Of a stretch of 64,000 nt of DNA, positions 22,060-31,115 are shown piece after piece; position 1 is the first letter of the stretch; every line of letters begins with the position of its first letter. Below the pieces are notes generated by a model. It saw only the letters and a program-made list of their open reading frames with translations, ran no database searches and was not told the DNA's origin. The stretch is from Oncomelania hupensis. Its lineage: Eukaryota > Mollusca > Gastropoda > Littorinimorpha > Pomatiopsidae. The stretch lies in assembly GCA_036898135.1 (NCBI GenBank), contig CM072511.1, forward strand, positions 156,207,051 through 156,271,050, read 5' to 3'. The position numbers and the translations under genes were made by a program.

Positions 22060-22500
22060 GGCCAAAAGTTGTCAAATTGTCCCCATATAAATGTCAAATG
22101 AAATTTTAAAATGTAAACTAACCCAAAGCAAAGTAAACTACGTCAAAACAAAACAACAAAAAAGAAAATAAAAAATAATAACAGGGCTCGCCAGGTCGCC
22201 AAATAAATATCCTCTCGCGGACGACCTAACACTTGTAACTGACTCACTCGACGGGCGACCTAAAACTTGTAACTGACATTCCCTCCTCTTAGTCTGTTTC
22301 TAATAATTCATTCAAGCTTCATGGAACAGCAAACTGTGTTGTATGTTACGTGTTTGTGAAAGTCCTTCATGGACATCTGAGAAATTCTGCCTCGGCGGAT
22401 TCATTTGCCTAGGGGCGCGGTGACACAGAGGTGAAAGCGACGGCAAAACATGTGAAGCATTGAAAGTAAAGCGCTAACGTAGCAGGCAGTGGTTTGAAAT
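22060..22500. other. Intronic sequence, nothing specific
   Basis: AT-rich and otherwise ordinary intron sequence between the last two STRA6-like exons. The short repeat of CGGACGACCTAA/CGGGCGACCTAA near 22220-22265 is the only structure noticed. Confidence 0.5.
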
Positions 22501-22502
22501 GT

Positions 22503-22590
22503 CAAGGTTGACGGTGCACAGGAGGTAGGACAAGGTTGACGGTGTACAGGAGGTAGGACAAGGTTGACGGCAAGCAGGAGGTAGGACAAC
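22503..22590. repeat. Three-unit tandem repeat (about 29 bp)
   Basis: AAGGTTGACGGTGCACAGG plus AGGTAGGAC, three times with small differences. Confidence 0.8.
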
Positions 22591-22696
22591 CTAACATGGC
22601 CATCTTGCCCAGGCACGCGCCCCTTAAACTTTCCCATAAAAGCAGGCTATGTGCTAAGCTCTACTTTGTGCACACAAGCATTCCATCTCACCGACT

Positions 22697-22912
22697 TTAA
22701 AGATCCGGACGCCCATGTCCTAGTCGGGTGAGTGCTCGCTACATACAAAAAACAGCCAGTAAACACTAGGTCCCTTGTCACCCATCCCCGATCGCCCATG
22801 ATTGTGCTCAGTAGTCTGGCAGTAAGTGGCGCCTCGTGCGGCTTCAAATAGATCCTGTGTCGGCCATCCCCTTGAGCAGCTCTTGAGCTGGAAAATCGCT
22901 AACTAAGAACAC
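22697..22912 (+). mobile_element. SINE 3' part (family of 11078-11411)
   Basis: It matches the distal half of the SINE at 11078 (CATCCCCGATCGCCCATGATTG, then AGTCTGGCAGTAAGTGG, TGTCGGCCATCCCCTTGAGC and AGCTCTTGAGCTGGAAAATC). It lacks the tRNA head. Its 3' end is the start of the 94-bp tandem repeat. Confidence 0.7.
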
Positions 22913-23168
22913 ATGACAAATATCTAACCAAAGTAAAGCAACTAAACAGCTTGTGCTTAGGACAACTGTAGTTACATTTAGCTGGAAAATCGCTAACTAA
23001 GAACACATGACAAATATCTAACCAAAGTAAAGCAACTAAACAGCTTGTGCTAAGTACAACTGTAGTTACATTTAGCTGGAAAATCGCTAACTAAGAACAC
23101 ATGACAAATATCTAACCAAAGTAAAGCAACTAAACAGCTTGTGCTCAGTACAACTATAGTTACATTTA
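22887..23168. repeat. 94-bp tandem repeat, three units
   Basis: Units start at 22887, 22981 and 23075 (exact period 94) and are nearly identical. Each unit fuses the end of the SINE (GCTGGAAAATCGCTAACT) to intron sequence. The third unit ends inside the STRA6-like exon at 23164, so a copy of the splice-donor area is contained in every unit. Confidence 0.9.
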
Positions 23169-23316
23169 GCTGGCGTGGTCAGATGCTTGATGCCCCTGGC
23201 TGTTCTGTCGCTGTCGTTCTTGCAGATGAGGCTGATGAGGACGGCACAGAAACTCCTCATCGTGGGGTTGTTGTGGGCGTTGTCCACCAGTAATGTCCCC
23301 ACATATGCCATGTAAC
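23164..23316 (-). CDS. STRA6-like: STRA6-like receptor, penultimate exon
   Basis: The acceptor is GTTGTTCAG| at 23317 and the donor AAAT|GTAACT at 23163. It encodes YMAYVGTLLVDNAHNNPTMR and SFCAVLISLICKND, followed by a basic loop. This corresponds to the block [20 protein letters not shown] / FCSLLL that I recall at the start of the human STRA6 tail. The donor is weak (T at -1). The phases on both sides agree with the neighbouring exons (phase 1 in, phase 1 out). Confidence 0.78.
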
Positions 23317-23351
23317 CTGAACAACACCATGAGCAAAGACCATGGAAATGC

Positions 23352-23468
23352 GTCGTCATCATCAGCATCACCATTTTCATCATTGTCATCATCATCATCA
23401 TCATCATCATCGTCGTCGTCATCATCATCATCGTCGTCGTTGTCATCATCAGCATCAACATCATCGTA
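23352..23468. repeat. (ATC)n microsatellite
   Basis: Interrupted CAT/CGT/CAG triplet run in the intron directly upstream (gene sense) of the exon at 23164. Confidence 0.9.
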
Positions 23469-23502
23469 ACAAAGCGCTTCAGTTAGACGTGCGTGTAGCA
23501 AG

Positions 23503-23982
23503 CAGCACCTATACTTGCACCATGGCCATGTAGCCACACAGCACCTATACTTGCACCATGGCCATGTAGCCACACAGCACCTATACTTGCACCATGGCCA
23601 TGTAGCCACACAGCACCTATACTTGCACCATGGCCATGTAGCCACACAGCACCTATACTTGCACCATGGCCATGTAGCCACACAGCACCTATACTTGCAC
23701 CATGGCCACACAGCTCCTATACTTGCACCATGGCCACACAGCACCTATACTTGCACCATGGCCATGTAGCCACACAGCACCTATACTTGCACCATGTCCA
23801 CACAGCTCCTATACTTGCACCATGGCCACACAGCACCTATACTTGCACCATGGCCACACAGCACCTATACTTGCACCATGGCCACACAGCACCTATACTT
23901 GCACCATGGCCACACAGCACCTACACTTGCACAATGGCCACACAGCACCTATACTTGCACCATGGCCACACAGCTCGTATAC
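23503..23982. repeat. 36/28-bp minisatellite at a splice donor
   Basis: About 15 units of CATGGCCATGTAGCCACACAG plus CACCTATACTTGCAC (36 bp), or a 28-bp form without GCCATGTA. The 36-bp form dominates at the left and the 28-bp form at the right. The array stops exactly at the donor of the STRA6-like exon at 23983. Confidence 0.92.
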
Positions 23983-24146
23983 CTTTGTCCATATGCTCAA
24001 ATCCTTTCATCAGCAGACACCTGTCCAGACGTCCCAGAAAGATGACGCCCAGGATGAAGCTCTTGATCGTTCTCCACAGAGCGGAGCCCAAGCCCACCAA
24101 CAGGTTGTTGAACACCAGCACGTAGCTCACCACGTCGTAGAGATGT
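23983..24146 (-). CDS. STRA6-like: STRA6-like receptor, exon for last TM helix
   Basis: The acceptor is TGCGCTTCAG| at 24147 and the donor GACAAAG|GTATAC at 23982. It encodes 54 residues: HLYDVVSYVLVFNNLLVGLG, then SALWRTIKSFILGVIFLGRL and DRCLLMKGFEHMDK. This parallels the human block VLYAATFLLFPLNVLVG..ATWRVLLS...LGQMDLSLL..... The first base completes an Arg codon with the AG at the end of the exon at 39378-39494, and the last base completes the Gly codon of the next exon, so both junctions are in frame. This is one of the most convincing exons of the gene. Confidence 0.83.
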
Positions 24147-24439
24147 CTGAAGCGCAAGGAACCATTAGGTTACAAATTTATAGGATTCCTTTTCTTCGAC
24201 AAAAAAACAAAAAAATGACTCCCACTTCTCATCCCAAAATGGATTTCACATACGGCACAGAGTAATAGTTCATGTTTCTACGTGTTCTGTATGAACCTTT
24301 TTCTACAACATTTGGTTTACAGGACGAGATTGCTGAAAAATAGGAATGTAATGAGAGCAAAACCACTACCATCAATGCCAATCAACACAATCACAAGGCA
24401 CGACGCACAAAATAGTATATTCGTTTAGAAAATTAAATT

Positions 24440-24600
24440 ACATTTCATAAACGTATAAGTGTAACTCAATTATTTCTAATGCTGTTCAAGCTAGAATATT
24501 TTTTGTAACTTTTGTTTACCATCTTGAGCCAGATTTGCTTGGCAAATAGTTGTAACTTAGTGCAATTCTCCCTTGTCAGTGAAAGGGTTTAATTAAAGGG
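24440..24600 (+). repeat. Dispersed 150-bp repeat, copy 1
   Basis: The stretch TATTTCTAATGCTGTTCAAG through TTGTAACTTAGTGCAATTCT matches 53950-54085 with many substitutions. It is an old dispersed repeat of unknown class. I see no gene in 24150-24440. Confidence 0.55.
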
Positions 24601-24604
24601 ATAA

Positions 24605-24695
24605 GGCGTTGTTTAATACAGGATGCTATATACGCGCCTTTCCCCAAATCAGGCTCAAAGCGCGGCGATCTATGCCAACATACACGCTCACCTGT
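24605..24695 (+). repeat. SINE-like conserved segment, copy 1
   Basis: AATACAGGATGCTATATACG...CTCAAAGCGCGGCGATCTATGCCAACATACAC matches 30250-30330. It resembles the conserved 3' part of a molluscan SINE. No head is recognisable. Confidence 0.55.
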
Positions 24696-24739
24696 CTCAT
24701 CCACCCTCACACACACCAAATACACATCCATCACTCAAA

Positions 24740-25006
24740 CAGGTGGTGTAAAGGCAGGGAGATCGCTATTAGAAGACGGAAGAAAATCGAATTTTTTATT
24801 TTTGAAATTTTTATATTGACTGCGTCCTGTACCATTATTGAAGGGAGGGAGGAAACCGGAGTGCCCGGAGAAAACCCTCGGTGACCTCAATAGTCTCGTA
24901 GATATACCTAAGTCACATACGTACGTTCGCCCCTTGCGGGAATCGAACCCGCGACCTTCGGCATAGGAAACCGGCGACTTATGACTGCGCCACGAGGCCA
25001 CCCCAC
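24740..25006 (-). mobile_element. tRNA-derived SINE, second family
   Basis: On the minus strand the head (25006-24930) reads GGTGGCCTCGTGGCGCAGTC with a B box GGTTCGATTCC near 24940. The body contains TTTCTCCGGGCACTCCGGTT, and the 3' side is A/T-rich (about 24740-24830). It is different from the SINE at 862-1086. Confidence 0.72.
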
Positions 25007-25164
25007 TTGTCACTTCTAGGAAGGAATCGGCACTTTTCCGCTGAGGGATTGCTTTGTTTTTCAGAAAATGGGAGATGAGGAGCAGACGTGGTCCATTGTT
25101 AGAGTGTGTGTGCATGAATGTTTTATAATGCTAGTAAATAACACAAATTCGCTTTCTGTCGAGC

Positions 25165-25680
25165 AGGCTCTTGGTGTTCTAGAGGCGGCACACCACTTGT
25201 TGTTCTAGAGGCGACACACCTCTTAGTGTCCTAGAGGCGACACACCTCTTGGTGTCCTAGAGGCGACACACCCCTTGGTGTCCCAGAGGCGACACACCCC
25301 TTGGTGTCCTAGAGGCAACACACCTCTTGGTGTCCGAGAGGCGACATGCCTCTTGGTGTCCTAGAAGCGACACACCTCTTGGTGTTCTAGAGGCGACACG
25401 CATCTTGATGTCTTAGAGGCGATACACCTCTTGGTGTCCTAGAGGTGACACGCATCATGGTGTTCTTGGAACGACACGCATCTTGGTGTTCTTGGAACGA
25501 CACGCATCTTGGTGTTCTTGGAACGACACGCATCTTGGTGTTCTTGGAACGACACGCATCTTGGTGTCCTTGGAAAGCCACGCATCTTGGTGTCCTTGGA
25601 AAGCCACGCATCTTGGTGTCCTTGGAAAGCCACGCATCTTTGTGTCCAAAATTGAGCATACATGAAACATCTTAATGTCC
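25165..25680. repeat. 26-bp minisatellite with two unit types
   Basis: Left units follow TTGGTGTCCTAGAGGCGACA plus CACCTC. Right units follow TTGGTGTTCTTGGAACGACA plus CGCATC and then TTGGTGTCCTTGGAAAGCCA plus CGCATC. There are about 20 units in total, and the type changes stepwise along the array. Confidence 0.9.
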
Positions 25681-25716
25681 GAAGATTGACTCATCTATAT
25701 ATAAATTTGTGGACTG

Positions 25717-26016
25717 TTATTTCGTTATGTCCTGAAACTGAACCGATCTTTGCGAATATGGCATAACATCTATATTTTCAATAACTATGCGATCCATGCA
25801 AATTCTGCGAACGTATGGCTGAGAAGGACTTCTAAACCAGAGAACTGAAGCTGAGAACATACAGTTAGTTTTCACTGATGCCTTAAAGACCGAAGAAGCT
25901 ACGCTCAGGAGATCTCTTGTTAATTTCCCTGAGTTTATAACTATTTTGTTCTCCTGGAGGAGAACGATTGTTAAAGTAGTGGTCGGAGCATCATCACCCA
26001 ATACTTTTTTCATCAC
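25717..26016 (-). other. Unassigned minus-strand open frame
   Basis: An open frame of about 99 codons with ordinary composition (for example IVLLQENKIVINSGKL and PYVRRICMDRIVIENIDVMP). I recognise no domain. It might be a decayed piece of a mobile element. There is no promoter or splice evidence. Confidence 0.2.
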
Positions 26017-26098
26017 GCATCACTGACTTTACCGATGAACGCTTGAAGTGACCATCAGGAGGACAGACACAGCTCCATATCCATTTCTCTCTCTGACA

Positions 26099-26695
26099 TC
26101 GTGTCACGGACCGGTTTTATAGTTATTTGGGTCCGATGACTTTATATTATTGTTAGTCTGTTTCTTGTGAGCAAGATATTTAAAAAAAAATTTTTTATGA
26201 GAGCTAAATTTTGATTTGTTAAACTGGTCACATGACAGTTCACTAATGTAAATTCAAAAATCTATTCATTCCTTTCTGGACTATACTAGAGATTGGTTGT
26301 CCTGGACTTCTAGCAGCTGTGTCTGCAGGTATATATTATTTATTATTTGAAATATTGTATTATAAATGTAACAGTATTATTAAATGATTATATTGTATTT
26401 GTATGTAATAAAATTAATAATAAATCAGTGTGAAGGATGGAGTAGGGAGGAGACGAACATGGTGGTTCACTGTAATATTTAAATAACGAATTGAATTCGG
26501 ATCATTATTTGATTTGAAGTTAAAACTTGAATTGCAGTGTAAAGTATTAAGTTTATTTATATGAATGACATTAACTGGTATCATTAACCTAATAATCAGT
26601 TGTTATAGTTAGTTGTAGAATTTATGTTTATGTTGTGAACTGTATTCTATATGGATAAAATTGGAATTTGTATTGTTGCACTGGTCCCGTCACAG
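26099..26695. mobile_element. Candidate solo LTR or TIR unit
   Basis: The left end TGTCACGGACCGG and the right end CTGGTCCCGTCACA are imperfect inverted repeats and have the TG...CA form of an LTR. The ends resemble those of the 1.5-kb solo LTR family (TGTCACG...CGTCACA). An AATAAA signal lies near 26408. I found no matching target duplication, so the call is weak. Confidence 0.35.
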
Positions 26696-26811
26696 AGAAG
26701 AGAGAGAGAGATATGTAATCACTAATGGTAAAAAAAGAAATGTTATGTATCTAGAAACGTATTTGTGATTAACTCCTTTGTCTGCAGAAGTCTCTCGTTG
26801 CGAGGGACTCA

Positions 26812-27057
26812 AGAATACAAGAAGAAGAAGAAGAAGATGAAGAAGAAGAAGAAGGAGAAGAAGAAGAAGAGGAAAAATATAGAGGAAGGAGAAGAAAAAG
26901 AAGAAACGAGGAGGAAGAAGAAGAAGAGGAGGAAACAGCAGCAGAAGAGGAAGAAAAAGAATAAGAAGGAAAAGTAGAAGAAAAGAATAAGAGAAAGAAG
27001 GAAGAATAGGACGCCGAAGAAGAAGAGGCAGAAAAAGAAGAAAAGAATGCATAAGGA
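26812..27057. repeat. Purine (GAA/GAG) tract, left block
   Basis: Almost uninterrupted A/G sequence of GAAGAA/GAGGAA strings. It continues after the solo LTR at 27988. Confidence 0.9.
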
Positions 27058-27062
27058 AAGAC

Positions 27063-27987
27063 AGTGACGGTGCCTTAATATATTTATAAGTTTAGCTCGG
27101 CCTGTGTGCAGATAGGGTTACAGAGATAGGGGGAAAAGTGTAATAGCTTCACTGACACACTAGCTCTCGCACGGCTATGAAACATAGGCAGTCCAGCCAC
27201 ATGTTAACAATAAATATCACACATTTATTTCCTCTACTCTATACATAATTCTCGGAACACTCTATTAACTTAAATGTCCAAATTCACTTCGAATAGTTCG
27301 TTCCTTGATGAGTCTATGCTGCTACTATTCTTGATATTTGCTACAGTCTCATCATTGGGCTATTTGTTCTGGTTGGCCTACTGTTGGTTTCAGGAAAGTG
27401 GACTACCACACAGTCCTTCTATGTCAGTGTAGGTGCACGCTTTCGGTGTCACTTAACTGCAGTTTGAGGTGTGGTGATGGTGTCTCCTCCTTGGTTGTAA
27501 ACTATTGGGCTATCGTAGCTCACTGCTAGATGCTCCACTGCGGGCCGAATGTCAGGGTTGACGTTTAGTGGTCTTCCTTCGGCCTCGGGCCAACTATGCC
27601 TGCTCATCTCTTTTACAATGTCAGGCTGTGGCTATACTAAATTGAATTGAATTTCACCCGTCCCTGCTTTAATCTTCTGCTAGCGATCTTTCAGAGCGTT
27701 GCTCCGTCTCGTGTGAGAGTTAGGCACAGAATGACTGCCTAGCCTTGCGGTCAGCAAAAGCCCGCGAAAACTAGTACTACAAGTGGCGCCTCTAGCGGGT
27801 GTCTCTGGCCATACGTCAGCTGAATGAGGTCACTGCCTAACTGAGCCAGCGTTAACGTACACATGCTTAGCACACAACTGACTTGCGTCGTCTGCTTGGC
27901 ATCGACTTTAATTTACAAAGGCTACAGCAGGCTGAACTATTTAAGGCGAGAAGTCATAGTGCAGGGTCTAAATAGCCTTCTGTGACA
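27063..27987 (+). mobile_element. Solo LTR, TGTCACG family, 0.9-kb variant
   Basis: It is flanked by AAGAC at 27058-27062 and 27988-27992. It starts AGTGACGGTG and ends TTCTGTGACA. The body matches the 1.5-kb LTRs (TTTATAAGTTTAGCTCGGCC; AGTCCAGCCAC; ATCACACATTTATTTCC). It is about 600 bases shorter and lacks the first 100 bases or so of the long form. It split a purine minisatellite. Confidence 0.75.
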
Positions 27988-27992
27988 AAGAC

Positions 27993-28860
27993 GAAGAAAC
28001 GGAGAGCAAAGAGGAGACAAGAAGACTGAAGAGAGGAGGACGAGGCGGAGAAAGAAGAGGTGGACCAGGAGGAGAAAGAAGAGGTGGACCAGGAGAAAAA
28101 AGAGGTGGACCAGGAGAAGAAAAAAGAGGTGGACTATGAGAAAGAAGAGGTGGACCAGGAGAAAGAAGAGGTGGACCAGGAGAAAGAAGAGGTGGACCAG
28201 GAGGAGAAAGAAGAGGTGGACCAGGAGGAGAAAGAATAGGTGGACCAGGAGAAAGAAGAGGTGGACCAGGAGGAGAAAGAAGAGGTGGACCAGGAGAAAG
28301 AAGAGGTGGACCAGGAGGAGAAAGAAGAGGTGGACCAGGAGGAGAAAGAAGAGGTGGACCAGGAGGAGACAGAAGAGGTGGACCAGGAGAAAGAAGAGGT
28401 GGACCAGGAGGAGAAAGAAGAGGTGGACCAGGAGGAGAAAGAAGAGGTGGACCAGGAGGAGAAAGAAGAGGTGGACCAGGAGGAGAAAGAAGAGGTGGAC
28501 CAAGAGAAAGAAGAGGTGGACCAGGAGAAAGAAGAGGTGGACCAGGAGGAGAAAGAAGAGGTGGACCAGGAGGAGAAAGAAGAGGTGGGCCAGGAGAAAG
28601 AGGAGGTGGACCAGGAGGAGAAAGAAGAGGTGGACCAGAAGAAAGAAGAGATGGACCAGGAGAAATAAGAGGTGGGCCAGGAGGAGAAAGAAGAGGTGGA
28701 CCAGAAGAAAGAAGAGGTGGACCAGGAGAAAGAAAAGGTGGACCAGGAGGAGAAAGAAGATGTGGACCAGGAGGAGAAAGAAAAGGTGGACCAGTAAAAG
28801 AAAGAAGAGGAAAACGAGGAGGAGAGAAAGGGGTCTGAGGAGAGTGAGATTGAGGAGCAG
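27993..28860. repeat. 21/24-bp purine minisatellite
   Basis: More than 30 units of AGGTGGACCAGGAGAAAGAA G (21 bp) or with an extra GAG (24 bp). All unit lengths are multiples of three, so several frames on both strands stay open over hundreds of codons (KEEVDQE-type, RRKKRWT-type, and PPGPPLLS-type on the minus strand). Confidence 0.92.
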
Positions 28861-29316
28861 AGAAAGAATATGGCGGAGGCAGAGAAGAGAATACTGAATC
28901 GAACATAACTACAGTATATATATATATTCTTTCAACGGATTTACTCTGCGACATGACGTGAGTAGAAGCAATTGTATTTATCGCAGTTTGATTCTTGTTG
29001 ATTATGTACTTGTGCTATTTGGTTGATTTATGTTTATGGTTAAATAGAGGGTGTGACACGTAGTCTATTGTTACGAGTTAGAGAAGTTGTGAGACGGGAG
29101 GACACGCAGATTTTGCGCATGCATATACGCAAATTCTGGAATCCCCCTTTTCCTTACACATCGGATCATCAGGATTTTGTTATTTACCTACATCGATCAC
29201 CCATCTTCATCTTACTACAATCCTGTGGACAATGACGAACATCGCGTTCCACATCTAAAAACGCATATTTCTTAGAGTTGCCATGAAGTCCCATTGACTC
29301 GGGATAAGTGATTCAT

Positions 29317-29371
<55 letters not shown>

Positions 29372-29437
29372 TATCTCTCTCTCTCCCTCTCTCTCTCTCT
29401 CACTTTAATTTCCCGTATATCATTAATTTGTAAACGC
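28861..29437. other. No gene seen
   Basis: Mixed sequence with a (TG)n run (about 29318-29369) followed by a (TC)n run, directly before the left target duplication of the LTR element. Confidence 0.5.
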
Positions 29438-29442
29438 CTCTG

Positions 29443-30067
29443 TGTTACGTAGAGTGGGGGGTTATGTTACGTTGAAACGCGAAGGATAGTATGTCTGAAA
29501 CGCGCACGATAGATCTAATCGTTTCGTTTTGCAAAGTATTCAATAATAGAGTGTATTTACCTTTGATTTGAGTTTGCGTTGTTGTTAGAAGAAGCTTTGT
29601 GTAGCGTTGGTAATTTTTGTTAGTCGATATTATTGGAGAATACTCTAGATCTGCTTGTTTACTATCGATCGAAGTTTCGGGATATTTGAGAACATTCTGG
29701 GACATAAAGAATGTTGTATGACGTAAGTCAGTGATGACAAAGTTTCATTGGATTGGTTGTAGTGCGTCATACTCGATCGTTCCACCGTGTTCTGGAGTAG
29801 AGAAAAACTATATATTCGATGCTCTCTTGTTGATAGTGTGTTGATAGTGAGTTGGAAAGTAAAAAGTTTGGAGTGAAAAGGCGATTGTATGCAGTTGTTG
29901 ATGTGTGCTGAATAAAAGTGGAAAACTTCATACGACGACTCCGTGTCTTGTTGATGATTGAACGGGCTGCGTGGATAAACGAATCTGAGTTACACCTATC
30001 AGGAATTCAAGCATCGGGGCTGAATCAAATACTGATAGAAAAACACCAACATCGAATGAGCGTAACA
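29443..30067 (+). repeat. 5' LTR (with 22 extra bases)
   Basis: The sequence matching the 3' LTR begins TGTTACGTTG at 29465 and ends GCGTAACA at 30067. Between the target duplication and 29465 there are 22 extra bases, TGTTACGTAGAGTGGGGGGT plus TA, whose end GAGTGGGGGGTTA also precedes the 3' LTR, where it is the likely polypurine primer site. A primer-binding-site candidate TGGGGGCCAAG follows at about 30071. Confidence 0.85.
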
Positions 30068-30689
30068 TTTTTGGGGGCCAAGATGCGATTCACGCCATAG
30101 CCAAGGGTTCAACTGCGACAACAAGCGAGTCAACGTTACGAGAGGCAGTCATCGAGGGTAGCCGCCAACAAGTTGCGTCGGGAGGGGCCAACATACTGGG
30201 ACTACATCCCCGATAGATTTTGGTTGGCTGCAAGGGCGTGTAATAATAATAATAATACCGGATGCTAATACGCGCTTTACTTCGAATGATTTCGAACTCA
30301 AAGCGCGGCGACCTATACCAACATACACGTGTAGTCGCTGAAGACTTGCTTCGTGAGCGAACAACAGATCGGGACTACGTGGCTGCCGCAAGACTACGTC
30401 GAGGGACAGTCTCGGAGCTACATCGCCAGTTTTACAGGGAGCGACGAGCGGACGTCGCGTCTACTTCAGCACAGGAGCATGTACATCAACACCAGCGTGG
30501 TGCAGCGTCGCATACGACGAGGACAGCGGGGCCTGCGTCAGCGAAAGCGACTAGTGGCAAGCATCAGCGCTACTGCAGAAAGCGTGCTGTTCTAGAACAG
30601 TCTAGAAAGGTGCAGCACAGTCAAGACCTTTCCAGAAAAGAACTTTCCAGGAAAGCATCAAGATGGCTGATTTCTGGTAGAAAGGAATT
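30068..30689 (+). other. Leader region of the LTR element
   Basis: The untranslated or partly coding leader includes a 24605-type SINE segment at about 30250-30330 (ACCGGATGCTAATACGCGCT). An open frame runs 30262-30756 with basic, gag-like composition (ERTTDRDYVAAARLRRGTV). I cannot say whether it is the true gag N-terminus. Confidence 0.5.
30250..30332 (+). repeat. SINE-like conserved segment, copy 2
   Basis: Matches 24605-24695 (CTCAAAGCGCGGCGACCTAT then CCAACATACAC), preceded by a short (TAA)n run. Confidence 0.55.
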
Positions 30690-30961
30690 GAAGACCCTAG
30701 GATTAAAAGTACCTAAGTCACATTTTTGGATATTTGGAGTTGAGTGCAGAAAATGATCCTCCTATGTGTGCTAAGTCCACCCACTTACTTGTGAATCATT
30801 AAGAAGTGCCTAAGTCCCGTTTTGAAAAAGGCTTGGTGTCAGGTTTCCTTGTTTTAAGTCACAAGAAGTACTCAAGTCCGTGTTTTTTTTAATTGAAAAG
30901 TACCTCAGTCCATAACAGCCAATCACTGCTCTCGTTGGCGTCATAGAAACAGTAACACAAA

Positions 30962-31075
30962 ATGGCTGAAAGTGCACATGACAACGAGGATGCTGCAGCA
31001 CCGAAGGGAAAAAAAGACGATTAACACCGTCTGAATGGAAACGAAGCACGATAAAAGTTGCAAAAGTCAGAAGTA
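30962..31075 (+). CDS. Candidate N-terminal exon of a transposase (TIR element 2)
   Basis: An ATG at 30962 opens MAESAHDNEDAAAPKGKK. After a one-base shift at the A-run the frame goes on RRLTPSEWKRSTIKVAKVRS and reaches a good donor-like GTAAGG at about 31076. Acidic start plus a K/R-rich WKR stretch is typical of the first exon of several transposase-derived proteins of invertebrates, but I cannot name the family. The first LINE insertion begins 40 bases downstream. Confidence 0.3.
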
Positions 31076-31115
31076 AGGATGTTTGGTTTATTTCAAAGGA
31101 AATAATATTGTTATG

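Noticed and set aside
23087..23464. Met/Asp-rich frames over ATC repeats as coding sequence
   Set aside because: They are translations of microsatellites fused to the real exon at 23164-23316. The same applies to 20026-20220, 47027-47257 and 59642-59854.
24930..25006. A second tRNA gene on the minus strand
   Set aside because: It is the head of a SINE, with body and A/T-rich tail following.
26099..26695. A certain solo LTR
   Set aside because: The TG...CA ends fit, but no matching flanking duplication was found, so it is kept only as a candidate.
27968..28954. A 328-codon minus-strand frame rich in PPGPPLLS, and plus-strand frames of 253 and 142 codons, as proteins
   Set aside because: All three are products of one 21/24-bp minisatellite; several frames on both strands are open for the same reason and no domain or splice signal is present.
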